From NCBI RefSeq assembly GCF_025252405.1, contig NZ_CP104307.1, positions 496,001 to 560,000 of the forward strand: a stretch of 64,000 nucleotides of DNA. The letters are read 5' to 3'. The DNA is from Flavobacterium sp. TR2. GTDB lineage: Bacteria > Bacteroidota > Bacteroidia > Flavobacteriales > Flavobacteriaceae. The notes under the pieces are model-generated. The model did not search any database and was not told where the DNA came from. It worked only from the letters and a program-made list of their open reading frames with translations. A program made the translations under genes and the position numbers. Every line of letters begins with the position of its first letter. Position 1 is the stretch's first letter. Of the stretch, positions 41,169 through 50,321 are shown piece after piece.

Positions 41169-42218
41169 TTAAAGAATTAACATCGCATCTCCGTAAGAAT
41201 AGAATTTGTATCCTTCTTTGATTGCTTCTTCGTATGCTTTTTTCATTAAATCGTGACCACAGAAAGCAGAAATCATCATTAATAATGTTGATTTTGGCGT
41301 GTGGAAATTCGTAATCATACAGTTTGCAATACTGAAATCGTGAGGAGGGAAAATAAATTTATTTGTCCAACCTTCGTAAGGGTTTAAAGTATTTGCAGAA
41401 GAAACTGAACTTTCAATTGCACGCATAGAAGTTGTTCCTACGGCACAGATACGTTTTTTCTTTGCTTTTCCTTCGTTTACAATATCACAAGCTTTTTGCG
41501 TAATGATCAATTCCTCAGAATCCATTTTGTGCTTAGATAAATCCTCAACCTCAACTGGGTTAAAAGTTCCTAAACCTACGTGTAAAGTTACCTCAGCAAA
41601 ATTCACTCCTTTGATTTCTAATTTTTTCAAAAGGTGTTTTGAGAAGTGTAAACCAGCAGTTGGCGCCGCTACAGCTCCTTCTTCTTTTGCGTAGATTGTT
41701 TGGTATCTTTCAGCATCTTCTGGAGTAACATCTCTGTTGATGTATTTCGGAATTGGAGTTTCTCCAAGTTCAGTCAATTTATTTCTGAATTCTTCGTAAG
41801 AACCGTCATATAAGAAACGTAAAGTTCTTCCGCGAGAAGTTGTATTGTCGATTACCTCAGCAACTAACGAATCGTCGTCACCAAAATAAAGTTTGTTACC
41901 AATACGGATTTTTCTAGCTGGATCAACTAGGACATCCCAAAGTCTTTGCTCAGAATTTAATTCTCTTAACAAGAAAACTTCAATTCTAGCTCCAGTTTTT
42001 TCTTTGTTTCCGTACAAACGTGCAGGGAAAACTTTTGTATTATTTAAAATTAAAACGTCTCCGTCATCAAAATAGTTGATCACGTCTTTAAACATTTTAT
42101 GTTCGATAGTGTTTTTTTTACGGTCAATTACCATTAAGCGAGATTCGTCTCTGTTTTCTGCTGGAAATTCAGCCAAAAGTTCTTTCGGTAAGTTGAAATT
42201 GAAGTGTGATAATTTCAT
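41169..42218 (-). CDS. queA: tRNA preQ1(34) S-adenosylmethionine ribosyltransferase-isomerase
   Basis: A 349-residue protein. '[32 protein letters not shown]', '[17 protein letters not shown]', '[23 protein letters not shown]' and '[12 protein letters not shown]' are QueA signatures, and the length is normal. The enzyme makes epoxyqueuosine in tRNA from preQ1-tRNA and SAM. The gene is followed by a strong terminator; upstream it is separated from aroA by a repeat-filled 365-bp gap. Confidence 0.97.
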   Translation of the reverse strand: MKLSHFNFNLPKELLAEFPAENRDESRLMVIDRKKNTIEHKMFKDVINYFDDGDVLILNNTKVFPARLYGNKEKTGARIEVFLLRELNSEQRLWDVLVDPARKIRIGNKLYFGDDDSLVAEVIDNTTSRGRTLRFLYDGSYEEFRNKLTELGETPIPKYINRDVTPEDAERYQTIYAKEEGAVAAPTAGLHFSKHLLKKLEIKGVNFAEVTLHVGLGTFNPVEVEDLSKHKMDSEELIITQKACDIVNEGKAKKKRICAVGTTSMRAIESSVSSANTLNPYEGWTNKFIFPPHDFSIANCMITNFHTPKSTLLMMISAFCGHDLMKKAYEEAIKEGYKFYSYGDAMLIL

Positions 42219-42384
42219 ATTTGAATTGTTGATTTTAGAGTGTAGCTTTTAGATTTGTTTATCTAAAATTTTAAATCGGTTGCAAATATACGATTGTGAG
42301 ATAGCCGTTGTCAAGTGTTTTGGCTTTTATTTTCAAAAGTCCTTGATTTTGTGAGGTTTCTAGAACCATTAAAAATGTTTTTTT

Positions 42385-42575
42385 GAACCATATAAGTGAT
42401 ATAAGTTCATATTAACTGGAATTTTACATACTATTTAAACCTGACAGGTTTAAAAAACCTGTCAGGTTTGCTTTTAGATACGCATAAAAAAACCTCTGGT
42501 TAAAACCAGAGGCTCAATTGATTAAGCTTTACTTTAAGCCTTTATTTAAATGACCTTATATCACTTATATGGTTC
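42385..42575. repeat. Nested inverted repeats behind aroA
   Basis: Two perfect 21-bp arms lie at 42385-42405 and 42555-42575 (core CTTATATCACTTATA on +, 42555). Inside are the hairpins CCTGACAGG.../CCTGTCAGG (about 42442-42468) and CCTCTGGT/ACCAGAGG (42493-42512). The latter is followed (minus direction) by T-rich sequence and may be the aroA terminator. The core recurs behind the DAHP synthase gene at 50293. Confidence 0.8.
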
Positions 42576-42583
42576 AAAAAATT

Positions 42584-43813
42584 TTACAGTTCTGAAATTT
42601 GAAAATTTAAAGCTTTCAAATCGTTCCAAAAATCTGGATACGATTTAGAAACTACTTCTGCATCATCAATAATGATTGGCACTTTGATAGCCAATGGAGC
42701 AAATGCCATTGCCATACGGTGATCATTGTAGGTTGCAACATGAATATCATGTTTTATATCATCAGACTTCACTAAAGTCAAGCTGTCATTGGTTACTGAA
42801 ATATTCGCGCCCAATTTGGTCAGCTCAGTTTTAAGTGCTTCCAAACGGTCTGTTTCTTTTATTTTTAAAGTATGAAGACCTGTTAAGTGGCATCCAATTC
42901 CGAGACCTAAACAAGTTACTACAATAGTCTGAGCAATATCTGGAGTATTATTTAATTCGAAATTTACATCTTGATAGTTAAATCCAGAAACTTTTTCCAA
43001 GGTCATTTTATTGTTTTGGAAAGTTGTTTTCACACCCATTTTTTCATAAAGAGAAACTAGCTCAGAATCTCCCTGAAGACTGTTTTCTTTGTAGCTGCTT
43101 AGCGTAATTTTTGCCGCATCTGATAGCGCTACAAGACTGAAGAAATAGGAGGCAGAACTCCAATCGGATTCTACGACCATTTCTTTTGATTCTACTGCTT
43201 CCTTAGGAAAAACTTTGATTACGTTTCCTTCAAAACTGGTTTTTATATCAAGATCATTAAGCAAAGCTAAAGTCATTTTGATATATGGAATCGAAGTGAT
43301 TTCTCCTTCTAAAGTAAGTTCTAAACCATTGTCTAATTTTGAAGCCACCAATAAAAGCGCCGAAATATATTGGCTGCTCACATTTGCCGCTAAAGTTACT
43401 TTTGAAGCGGTAACTTTTTTTCCTTTAATTCGAATTGGTGGATATCCTTCCTGTTTTTCGTATGAAATCTCAACTCCCAACTGTGCCAGAGCCTCAACCA
43501 AAATCTTAATCGGGCGTTCCTGCATTCTGCTAGAACCGGTCAAAACTACTTCTCTGCCTTCGTTAACCGAAAAATAAGCAGTCAAAAAACGCATTGCTGT
43601 TCCTGCGTGATGTATGTCTACAATTTCATCATTTCCCGCTAAAGCTTTCTGCATTACTTCGCTATCGTCTGAGTTAGAAGTGTTGGCTAGAGTAATATTT
43701 GGGAATAATGCCTTTAATAGCAATAAACGATTGGTTTCACTTTTAGATCCAGTGATATTTAGTTGCGAATCATCAATAGTAAATATTGAATTCGTGCTTA
43801 ATTTTAAATTCAT
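42584..43813 (-). CDS. aroA: 3-phosphoshikimate 1-carboxyvinyltransferase (EPSP synthase)
   Basis: A 409-residue protein. 'LNITGSKSETNRLLLLKALFP' (PEP/S3P-binding Lys-Ser), 'HHAGTAMRFLTAYFS', 'RMQERPIKILVEALAQLG', 'PDIAQTIVVTC' and 'TYNDHRMAMAFAPLAIK' are the expected motifs. Length is slightly below the enteric enzyme, typical for Bacteroidota. It makes EPSP in the shikimate pathway, upstream of chorismate used by the tyr/phe operon at 50-54 kb. The pyrophosphohydrolase gene lies 134 bases upstream. Confidence 0.97.
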   Translation of the reverse strand: MNLKLSTNSIFTIDDSQLNITGSKSETNRLLLLKALFPNITLANTSNSDDSEVMQKALAGNDEIVDIHHAGTAMRFLTAYFSVNEGREVVLTGSSRMQERPIKILVEALAQLGVEISYEKQEGYPPIRIKGKKVTASKVTLAANVSSQYISALLLVASKLDNGLELTLEGEITSIPYIKMTLALLNDLDIKTSFEGNVIKVFPKEAVESKEMVVESDWSSASYFFSLVALSDAAKITLSSYKENSLQGDSELVSLYEKMGVKTTFQNNKMTLEKVSGFNYQDVNFELNNTPDIAQTIVVTCLGLGIGCHLTGLHTLKIKETDRLEALKTELTKLGANISVTNDSLTLVKSDDIKHDIHVATYNDHRMAMAFAPLAIKVPIIIDDAEVVSKSYPDFWNDLKALNFQISEL

Positions 43814-43947
43814 TTTTTTAATTGTAAGTTGTGAATTTTGAATTATGAATGATTAGAAACATAATTCAGCCCTGCAATTTACCACTCCCCATTCATAATT
43901 CAAAATTCAAAACTCATAATTCAAAACTTATGAGTGATATTTCACAA

Positions 43948-44274
43948 TTATTTCAATTTATCATTGTTTTTGTGACGATCTTTATCTCTAACCGATTTTA
44001 GATCCATTTTTTTATCGAAAGCAGCCTGCAAATCAATTCCGGTCTGATTGGCCAGACAAAGCACCACAAAAACAACATCTGCCAATTCTTCTCCTAAGTC
44101 TTTGTTTTTATCGCTTTCTTTTTCAGACTGTTCTCCGTAACGGCGCGCAATAATTCTGGCAACTTCACCAACTTCTTCAGTCAGCTGCGCCATATTGGTC
44201 AATTCGTTAAAATAGCGAACACCGTGCTCTTTTATCCAAGTATCAACATCCAATTGTGCATTTTTCAAATCCAT
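43948..44274 (-). CDS. MazG-type nucleotide pyrophosphohydrolase
   Basis: A 108-residue protein. 'MAQLTEEVGEVARIIARRYGEQ' with the ExxE metal site and 'DLGEELADVVFVVLCLANQTGIDLQAAFDKKMDLKSVRD' with ExxD form the MazG/iMazG catalytic helices. It hydrolyses (d)NTPs to NMP and pyrophosphate. It lies between the DUF3857 relic and aroA on the same strand. Confidence 0.9.
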   Translation of the reverse strand: MDLKNAQLDVDTWIKEHGVRYFNELTNMAQLTEEVGEVARIIARRYGEQSEKESDKNKDLGEELADVVFVVLCLANQTGIDLQAAFDKKMDLKSVRDKDRHKNNDKLK

Positions 44275-44294
44275 CTTCTATATCTTTTTAATAT

Positions 44295-44420
44295 TTATTT
44301 TTCATTTTGGCTTACGATCATTTTCTGAGAAAACTCTTTTATCGTTCCGTACTCCTCAGCTGCAAAAATACTATTGTTGATTTCTTTTTGGCTGCCAATT
44401 TGAATTTTGTTTTTGAATTG
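44295..44420 (-). pseudogene. Relic of a third DUF3857 protein (C-terminal 42 codons)
   Basis: A minus-strand frame without start, bounded upstream by an in-frame stop at 44421-44423, reads '...INNSIFAAEEYGTIKEFSQ...MIVSQNEK'. It aligns without gaps to the end of the neighbouring 671-residue protein (INEAIVSAEKYDMLKEYY...LMVAKQTEK), with 12 of 28 residues identical by my count. It looks like the tail of a lost paralogue in the same operon. Confidence 0.6.
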
Positions 44421-44470
44421 TTATTGCGCTCCAGAAAAAGCAATGAAGAGAGAAAAATCTCGACATGATA

Positions 44471-46486
44471 TTAAATACGCTTTAAAACGATTTTCTCTGT
44501 TTGTTTTGCAACCATCAGCTTATAATATTCTTTTAGCATATCATATTTCTCAGCAGAAACAATCGCTTCATTTATCTGATGCAAAATAGACAATTGTAAA
44601 GTATCTCCATTGGCTACGATATTAAATTTAAAAGCGCCAAGATTCTCTTCCATTGTCATTGCAGCAGGAGCTGGCAATGTTTCAACTGCAAACCCTTCTG
44701 GGATTTTAATCGTGATATTATACTTATCTGCAAAAGGATAGCTAAAATCAACTGGATATTCTCGCACTTCTTGTTTAAAAGGGTTTTTATCGTTGGTAAA
44801 AAACAGCATCGGGCTTACGTATATTTTATCGCCAATCAGCTCGCAAAGATTATTTCCTGTAAAAGAATACGTTTCTATAATAGGAAGAAGCAGATCTTTT
44901 TCATTCGTTTTGGAGTACTCGCTAATTTCTATTTTATTATTTTGGTTTTCCAGTTTTTCTAAATATTCTTCTTCTTTTAAGCTTTCGATATTGCTTCGTG
45001 TGATCATTGCATTATAATCAACGCACTGTCTTCTTGTTTTACCCGTAATTTTTCCAGTGCTGTCAATACTGTAATTCATAAAAACATTATCGGCTGAAGT
45101 TTTTTCTGGCATTAAATTAATTTCTTGCGATGACCCGTCTTTTCTGATCAATCTTCCTGACCAGTTTAAAACTCTTAGCGGTAAAATATTTGGAACCGAA
45201 TATTTGTCAGTTGCATCTAATAAAATATTTCCGTTTGGCGTTTCAACTGCAGCAATTACATAATTAAATGCCGTTCTGTTTGGAAAAAGAGCAATTCCGT
45301 TTGAACGCGTACTTACTAAAACTGGATTTGCTGTCAATCCTGAATAACGCAGCATTGCAGTAAGCATTAGATTAATATCTGCAATGTTGCCTGTTTTTTC
45401 TTTATACGCTTTTTTTACGCCGTTGTCGCAGGAATAACCTGTGTAACTGTTCCATTTCATGTTTGTTTTTACATGATTAAAAATAGCCCAAATTTTTTCC
45501 TCAGGTGTTTTAGTGTCTGCAAGCAGCTTTTTCAAATCTTCTTCAAAATAGCCAGTTTTATTTAATTCAGGGCCAAAATCGTCGTATTCATAAATTGTTC
45601 TTACAACAGAATTCCAATCTGAAGAATATTCTTTCATTGGAGAATTTGGAAACTTTGTTAATGATAGCTCATGAGAAACCGCTGACATATAGTTTTCGAT
45701 ATTATTTACATAAGCTTCATCTTTCATTGCCGGTAAATCTACAGCAATAAAAGTGGTTTGATTTTCCATATAATCATGTTTCTCTGTTGAAAAAGAAGTA
45801 GGTGCAGAACCTGGCCCAAAGTTTCTTTCTTTAACATTAAAAGTTATCGATTTTGGATTTTTTACTGTGGTAACTTTTGGAAAAACATACCCTTTTTGTC
45901 TTGAATTAAAAACATAATATTCAGGAATATAAGTTGAGAATTCAGAATAATTTACAGGAATGCTGGATTGAAAAGCCCATTCTCTGATAATTCTAGGATT
46001 CGGACATTTTATAGTATATCGAAACTCTATTACAGACCCTTCTTTTACATTTGGCATTGTCATTTTCTTCTGACCTACAAATTTACTCAAGACTTCATCA
46101 AAAACGCCGTCACTTTTCAGCTTTGTTTTCTCAATTTTACCATTCACTAAATTATAAGTAACGGCATCCTCAAAAAATACTTTTTCTTTTAAATTACTGT
46201 TATTTTGATACCATACTGCTTGGTTGGCCCAATCGTATCCTTCTTTTTTATAGATTTTAATTCTAGTTTCCACATTAGTGAATGTGACAAAACCATCATT
46301 AGGATCATATTCAACTCTTGCTGTCCCTCTTTTATACAAAATAGCTGCCACGGCCGTCGAATCTTTTGGATGCGACTTTTGTTCTAATTCTGCAATAGAC
46401 ACTTTTCCTAATTTGAACTCCTGTGAAACTGCTTTGGGAGTGATTAATAAAATCACAAACAGTAGTGATAGTTTAATAATTTTCAT
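44471..46486 (-). CDS. DUF3857/transglutaminase-like protein, Cys apparently lost
   Basis: A 671-residue protein with a signal peptide (MKIIKLSLLFVILLITPKAVSQ). The DUF3857 domain (about 50-220) is followed by a transglutaminase-like region 'TPEEKIWAIFNHVKTNMKWNSYTGYSCDN ... EKTGNIADINLMLTAMLRYSGLTANPVLVSTRSNG' and a beta-rich DUF2569-like end. At the usual 'GdC-d' active site it reads GNIADI, so the nucleophilic Cys is missing and the protein is probably not a protease. The function in Bacteroidota is unknown. It follows its paralogue by 34 bases. Confidence 0.85.
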   Translation of the reverse strand: MKIIKLSLLFVILLITPKAVSQEFKLGKVSIAELEQKSHPKDSTAVAAILYKRGTARVEYDPNDGFVTFTNVETRIKIYKKEGYDWANQAVWYQNNSNLKEKVFFEDAVTYNLVNGKIEKTKLKSDGVFDEVLSKFVGQKKMTMPNVKEGSVIEFRYTIKCPNPRIIREWAFQSSIPVNYSEFSTYIPEYYVFNSRQKGYVFPKVTTVKNPKSITFNVKERNFGPGSAPTSFSTEKHDYMENQTTFIAVDLPAMKDEAYVNNIENYMSAVSHELSLTKFPNSPMKEYSSDWNSVVRTIYEYDDFGPELNKTGYFEEDLKKLLADTKTPEEKIWAIFNHVKTNMKWNSYTGYSCDNGVKKAYKEKTGNIADINLMLTAMLRYSGLTANPVLVSTRSNGIALFPNRTAFNYVIAAVETPNGNILLDATDKYSVPNILPLRVLNWSGRLIRKDGSSQEINLMPEKTSADNVFMNYSIDSTGKITGKTRRQCVDYNAMITRSNIESLKEEEYLEKLENQNNKIEISEYSKTNEKDLLLPIIETYSFTGNNLCELIGDKIYVSPMLFFTNDKNPFKQEVREYPVDFSYPFADKYNITIKIPEGFAVETLPAPAAMTMEENLGAFKFNIVANGDTLQLSILHQINEAIVSAEKYDMLKEYYKLMVAKQTEKIVLKRI

Positions 46487-46520
46487 TGGTAATTTTTGAT
46501 TTATTTTGGGTTTATAAAGG

Positions 46521-48428
46521 TTAGTTCTTGGTCAATATTATTTTGGCATTATCGTTTCTCGAAACTTGTTCCATAAACAGGCGGTACTCGTCATATTCTT
46601 TGTTAGAATATTTTCCTTTGTTTACAAACATGGATCTTTTATAGGTTAGCTTATTATTGTCTTTTTTGATGATTTCTGTTTTGTATTCTCCAAATTTCCC
46701 TTTTAGTTCATAATTTGCAGGCAGAAATTCTATAGTGAAACCTTCTGGAAGATTAATCTCAATTTCGTCTGTATCGAGATAACCGCGCTGAATTTGAAAA
46801 GGATTTTTGCGGTTTCGCATTCGTTTTACATTTCCTGTATACTGATTAAAAGCATCAACTACAAAAATCATTTTATTGCCCGAAATGGTTCCATAATTTA
46901 AAGCGCTTAACTGAACATCTTCAGTAAAACGAATGTTCTCTTTATCGTTGGCAAAAGTAATTTTGCCCAATTTTAAGTTATTGATATTATCCCAGTAGTC
47001 TTTGTAGTGCTCTTCTTTTTCGTTTGGCTGCATAAACTCAACACGCGATTTAGCAGCATACTGGCTTCCTTGCGAAGCAATCTTCAATGCGCCCGAAAAA
47101 TTTCCAGCACCATCTATTGTGTAGACTCCCTTAGCGTCTTGAGTGTTTCCTCTATCTTCATAGATTTTAGTGCGGACAATCTCGCCTCCTTCTGGCTTTA
47201 CAACCAAGACATCGCGATCGTCAGTAAAAGTTCCCTGATATCCAAACGGATCATCCTGACTTGTGCATTCTAGCCAGATGTAATTGTCTTTATTAGGAAT
47301 TGCAAGAATCATGTGGTTGCCTTGCATCGAAACAAAATCAGACTGAATATCTTCTTTATAGCGATCTCCATATAAAATAGTATTGTATGACGGAACGTCT
47401 ACAATTTGCAAAAGTGCTTTTGTATAATTGGACAATGCTTTGCAATCTCCATATCCTAACCGATCGACATCATTAGCCAGCATAGGCTTCCAACCGCCGA
47501 TACCAACGGCAATATTTACGTATCTAGATTTTTTCTGCACATAATCGTAAATAATTTTGGCTTTTTTTACAGGATCTTTTTCATCTCCCACAAGAGCTTT
47601 TATTTTTGCTTTAGTTTCTTCTGGCAAAACCGTAGTCCCTGTCAAAATTTTATCTCCATACCATTTCCCAAATGCTTCCCAAGTAGTAGCATTTCCATCA
47701 ACACCTTCTAAGTGGAAGTTTTCTAATCCCATCATAACTTTAGGAAAAAGATCAGGAGGAGGAGGACTCAGGTCTTCGTGTTTTTGCGCAACGATATTTG
47801 TCGCAACGTAACTTAAACCGGTATCTGTATCGGCTGTTTTTTTTATGTTGAAATTATCAAATCGGAACTCTTTCTTCTTAAAGCCCAATCCTTTTGGGAA
47901 AGTAACATTCAAAATGCATTTTTCTACGCTTAAGTTGTAATCGCCAATAAAATACCATTTCGGTATAAAAGCCGTATTTGAAGTTTCAGTTTCGCAAGTA
48001 AACGCAATTGTAAATGGATATGAAATTGGCGTGTAATCTAAATAAAGTACTCGATTATCCGAAAAAAGGGTGCTACCGCTCACAGCACTCTGATCTTTAA
48101 AATCTTTTCTTTTGATCTTTTTTATTTCATTTCCAAAAGCATCATAAACGATAGCTTCAATATTCTTTATCGAAGTTGTTTTATCATAATGGCTAAAGGC
48201 ATCAATATCTTTTAAGCCTTTTTCATTTAATACAGAGACAACTCTTTGAGTTTTAATATTCATACTTCTTTGCGAAGCAATGACAATATCCATCTGGTCT
48301 AATCGAACAACAGCATTAGCATTTTCTTTAAGACTGTCAGAAATTTTGAGGGTAGAATAATCGTTCTTTTGAGCAAAAGAACCAGCAGTAAATAATATAA
48401 AAAATAACGCGCAAAAAAGGTTTTTCAT
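46521..48428 (-). CDS. DUF3857/transglutaminase-like protein, Cys present
   Basis: A 635-residue protein with a signal peptide ending FTAGSFAQ. A DUF3857 domain (about 45-220) precedes the transglutaminase core: 'PVKKAKIIYDYVQKKSRYVNIAVGIGGWKPMLANDV--LGYGDCKALSNYTKALLQIVDVPSYNTILYG' with the active Cys in GYGDCKAL, then 'GNHMILAIPNKDNYIWLECTSQDDPFGYQ' with the His and Asp region. The triad looks complete, unlike the next gene. Predicted periplasmic. Confidence 0.88.
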   Translation of the reverse strand: MKNLFCALFFILFTAGSFAQKNDYSTLKISDSLKENANAVVRLDQMDIVIASQRSMNIKTQRVVSVLNEKGLKDIDAFSHYDKTTSIKNIEAIVYDAFGNEIKKIKRKDFKDQSAVSGSTLFSDNRVLYLDYTPISYPFTIAFTCETETSNTAFIPKWYFIGDYNLSVEKCILNVTFPKGLGFKKKEFRFDNFNIKKTADTDTGLSYVATNIVAQKHEDLSPPPPDLFPKVMMGLENFHLEGVDGNATTWEAFGKWYGDKILTGTTVLPEETKAKIKALVGDEKDPVKKAKIIYDYVQKKSRYVNIAVGIGGWKPMLANDVDRLGYGDCKALSNYTKALLQIVDVPSYNTILYGDRYKEDIQSDFVSMQGNHMILAIPNKDNYIWLECTSQDDPFGYQGTFTDDRDVLVVKPEGGEIVRTKIYEDRGNTQDAKGVYTIDGAGNFSGALKIASQGSQYAAKSRVEFMQPNEKEEHYKDYWDNINNLKLGKITFANDKENIRFTEDVQLSALNYGTISGNKMIFVVDAFNQYTGNVKRMRNRKNPFQIQRGYLDTDEIEINLPEGFTIEFLPANYELKGKFGEYKTEIIKKDNNKLTYKRSMFVNKGKYSNKEYDEYRLFMEQVSRNDNAKIILTKN

Positions 48429-48492
48429 TAGTAGGGATTTTCGTCAAATATATATTATTTTCGGAAATCCTTAACAAATGTTTAATAATATT

Positions 48493-48945
48493 TTACTCCC
48501 TGTTTTTGCTATCCATAATGATTGTAACAGGTCCGTCATTTAAGAGACTGACTTTCATATCTGCGCCAAAAATTCCGGTTTGAACCTTCTTCCCAAACTC
48601 TTTTTCTATGGCTTGAACAAAATTCTCATACATCGGAATAGCAAAGTCTGGTTTGGCTGCTTTTATATAAGAAGGGCGATTTCCTTTTTTGGTTGATGCA
48701 TGAAGTGTAAACTGACTTACAACAATAATATCTCCATCAATATCTTGAACCGAGCAGTTCATGACATCATTTTCGTCTCCAAAGATTCTCATTTTAATGA
48801 TTTTTCCAGCAAGCCAGTCAATGTCTTCCTGAATATCGGCATCTTCTATTCCGACTAAAACCAATAATCCTTTTTGAATATCGGCCGTTTTTTGACCCTC
48901 AACTGTTACGGATGCTTCTGAAACTCTTTGAATAACAACTTTCAT
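48493..48945 (-). CDS. dtd: D-aminoacyl-tRNA deacylase
   Basis: A 150-residue protein. 'MKVVIQRVSEASVTVEG', 'IVVSQFTLHASTKKGNRPSY' (SQxTL motif) and 'VSLLNDGPVTIIMDS' (cis-Pro NxGPxT motif) identify Dtd. It removes D-amino acids and glycine from tRNA. It lies downstream of rsgA (141-bp gap with a repeat fragment). Confidence 0.97.
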   Translation of the reverse strand: MKVVIQRVSEASVTVEGQKTADIQKGLLVLVGIEDADIQEDIDWLAGKIIKMRIFGDENDVMNCSVQDIDGDIIVVSQFTLHASTKKGNRPSYIKAAKPDFAIPMYENFVQAIEKEFGKKVQTGIFGADMKVSLLNDGPVTIIMDSKNRE

Positions 48946-49086
48946 TTTTTACTTTTATTTTTAGACACGGATTACACGAATTAGACAGATTTTAGATGCT
49001 ACCGTTAGATGCACTGCAGTGCATCTCTACAATACAATTGGGTTGGAATTTGGTCCCGAGGCTTCGGGATAAAAATTGGAATTTAT

Positions 49087-50064
49087 TTATTTCCTCGTTT
49101 CATCACTCGCAGCGCGATCTTCCCCATACGTATCCGTACGATAATGTTCTTCGTCGCCTTCGAGGATTTTAAGGTAGCTATTGTATCTCGACCAAGCAAT
49201 TTCGTCTTTTTCTAAAGCTGCTTTTATGGCACAATGCGGTTCCTCTTTATGCAGACAATTATTGAATTTGCATTGATCTTTCAATCTGAAAAACTCGGGA
49301 AAGTAATCGGTGATTTCTGTTGGTTCCATGTCTACGATTCCGAAACCTTTGATTCCTGGTGTATCGATGATTCTCGCATCAAAAGACAAATCATACATTT
49401 CGGCAAAAGTCGTAGTATGCTGCCCTTGTTTGCTTTGCTCCGAAATTACGGAAGTTTTTAAATGAAGGCTTGGTTCTAAAGCATTTACCAAAGTTGATTT
49501 TCCCACGCCGGAATGTCCAGAAAACATACTTACTTTTCCGATCATCATTTCTTTCAGCTTGTCAATTCCTTTATTTTCTGTAGATGAAATTCGGAGACAT
49601 TTATACCCTATTTCCTGATAAATATGCTGTAAATAAAGCTGATCGTCTAAAGTTTGTTCTGTTAAAGTATCTATTTTATTAAAAACAAGAATCGCTTCAA
49701 TTCCGTAAGCTTCGGCTGTAACCAGAAAACGGTCGATAAAACTTGTCGTTGTCGGCGGATTATCAATTGTAATCAATAGAAAAACCTGATCAATATTGGA
49801 AGCAATAATATGAATCTGTTTAGACAAGTTAACCGATTTACGAACGATATAATTTTTTCTTTCGTGAATATTATGAATGGTTCCCGTTACAGCATCTGAA
49901 GTTTCCTCCAATTCATAATCAACAATATCGCCTACAGCAATTGGGTTTGTACTTTTTATACCTTTAATTCTAAATTTCCCTTTCATACGGCATTCCACAA
50001 AATCTCCTTTTTCAGATTTTACGGTATACCAGCTTCCTGTAGATTTATAAACGGTTCCTGTCAT
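49087..50064 (-). CDS. rsgA: Ribosome small-subunit biogenesis GTPase RsgA
   Basis: A 325-residue protein. An N-terminal OB fold precedes a circularly permuted GTPase: G4 'LVFNKID', G1 'GHSGVGKSTLVNAL', G2 'GQHTTT' and G3 'IIDTPGIKGFG'. Then comes the zinc site 'CKFNNCLHKEEPHCAI'. It checks late 30S assembly. Its start faces the terminator of the aromatic operon. Confidence 0.97.
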   Translation of the reverse strand: MTGTVYKSTGSWYTVKSEKGDFVECRMKGKFRIKGIKSTNPIAVGDIVDYELEETSDAVTGTIHNIHERKNYIVRKSVNLSKQIHIIASNIDQVFLLITIDNPPTTTSFIDRFLVTAEAYGIEAILVFNKIDTLTEQTLDDQLYLQHIYQEIGYKCLRISSTENKGIDKLKEMMIGKVSMFSGHSGVGKSTLVNALEPSLHLKTSVISEQSKQGQHTTTFAEMYDLSFDARIIDTPGIKGFGIVDMEPTEITDYFPEFFRLKDQCKFNNCLHKEEPHCAIKAALEKDEIAWSRYNSYLKILEGDEEHYRTDTYGEDRAASDETRK

Positions 50065-50183
50065 TCAAATTATAGATTTTAGATTTTAGATTTTAGATTG
50101 CGCTTAAAACTAAAAAATATTAAAGCACAAAATTACTGTTTTACAATTGAAACCCATTGATTTCGGCATTTAAAATCAAAAAA

Positions 50184-50220
50184 AAATCCCCACCACTTCT
50201 TAAAAAAGCGATGGAGATTT
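50184..50220 (-). terminator. Terminator of the aromatic amino acid operon
   Basis: On the minus strand a 15-bp stem (AAATCTCCATCGCTT / AAGTGGTGGGGATTT, three wobble pairs) with a 7-base loop is followed by a T run. It lies about 100 bases behind the DAHP synthase stop. Confidence 0.75.
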
Positions 50221-50292
50221 TTAAAAAACAATCTATTTTTAATGCTGCGCTATAAGAAAATTTAAAAACAAAGTTTAAAAAACTAAAATTAT

Positions 50293-50309
50293 CTTATATC
50301 ACTTATAGG
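50293..50309. repeat. Third copy of the CTTATATCACTTATA element
   Basis: Fifteen bases identical to the arm at 42555, located 13 bases behind the DAHP synthase stop codon. The aroA copies also lie directly behind the stop codon, so the element marks the 3' ends of two shikimate-pathway genes in this window. Confidence 0.65.
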
Positions 50310-50321
50310 ATTTAAAGAAAA

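Noticed and set aside
44407-44589. 60-residue plus-strand frame
   Set aside because: It mostly overlaps the C-terminal end of the DUF3857 gene and the relic; no promoter and no recognisable protein.
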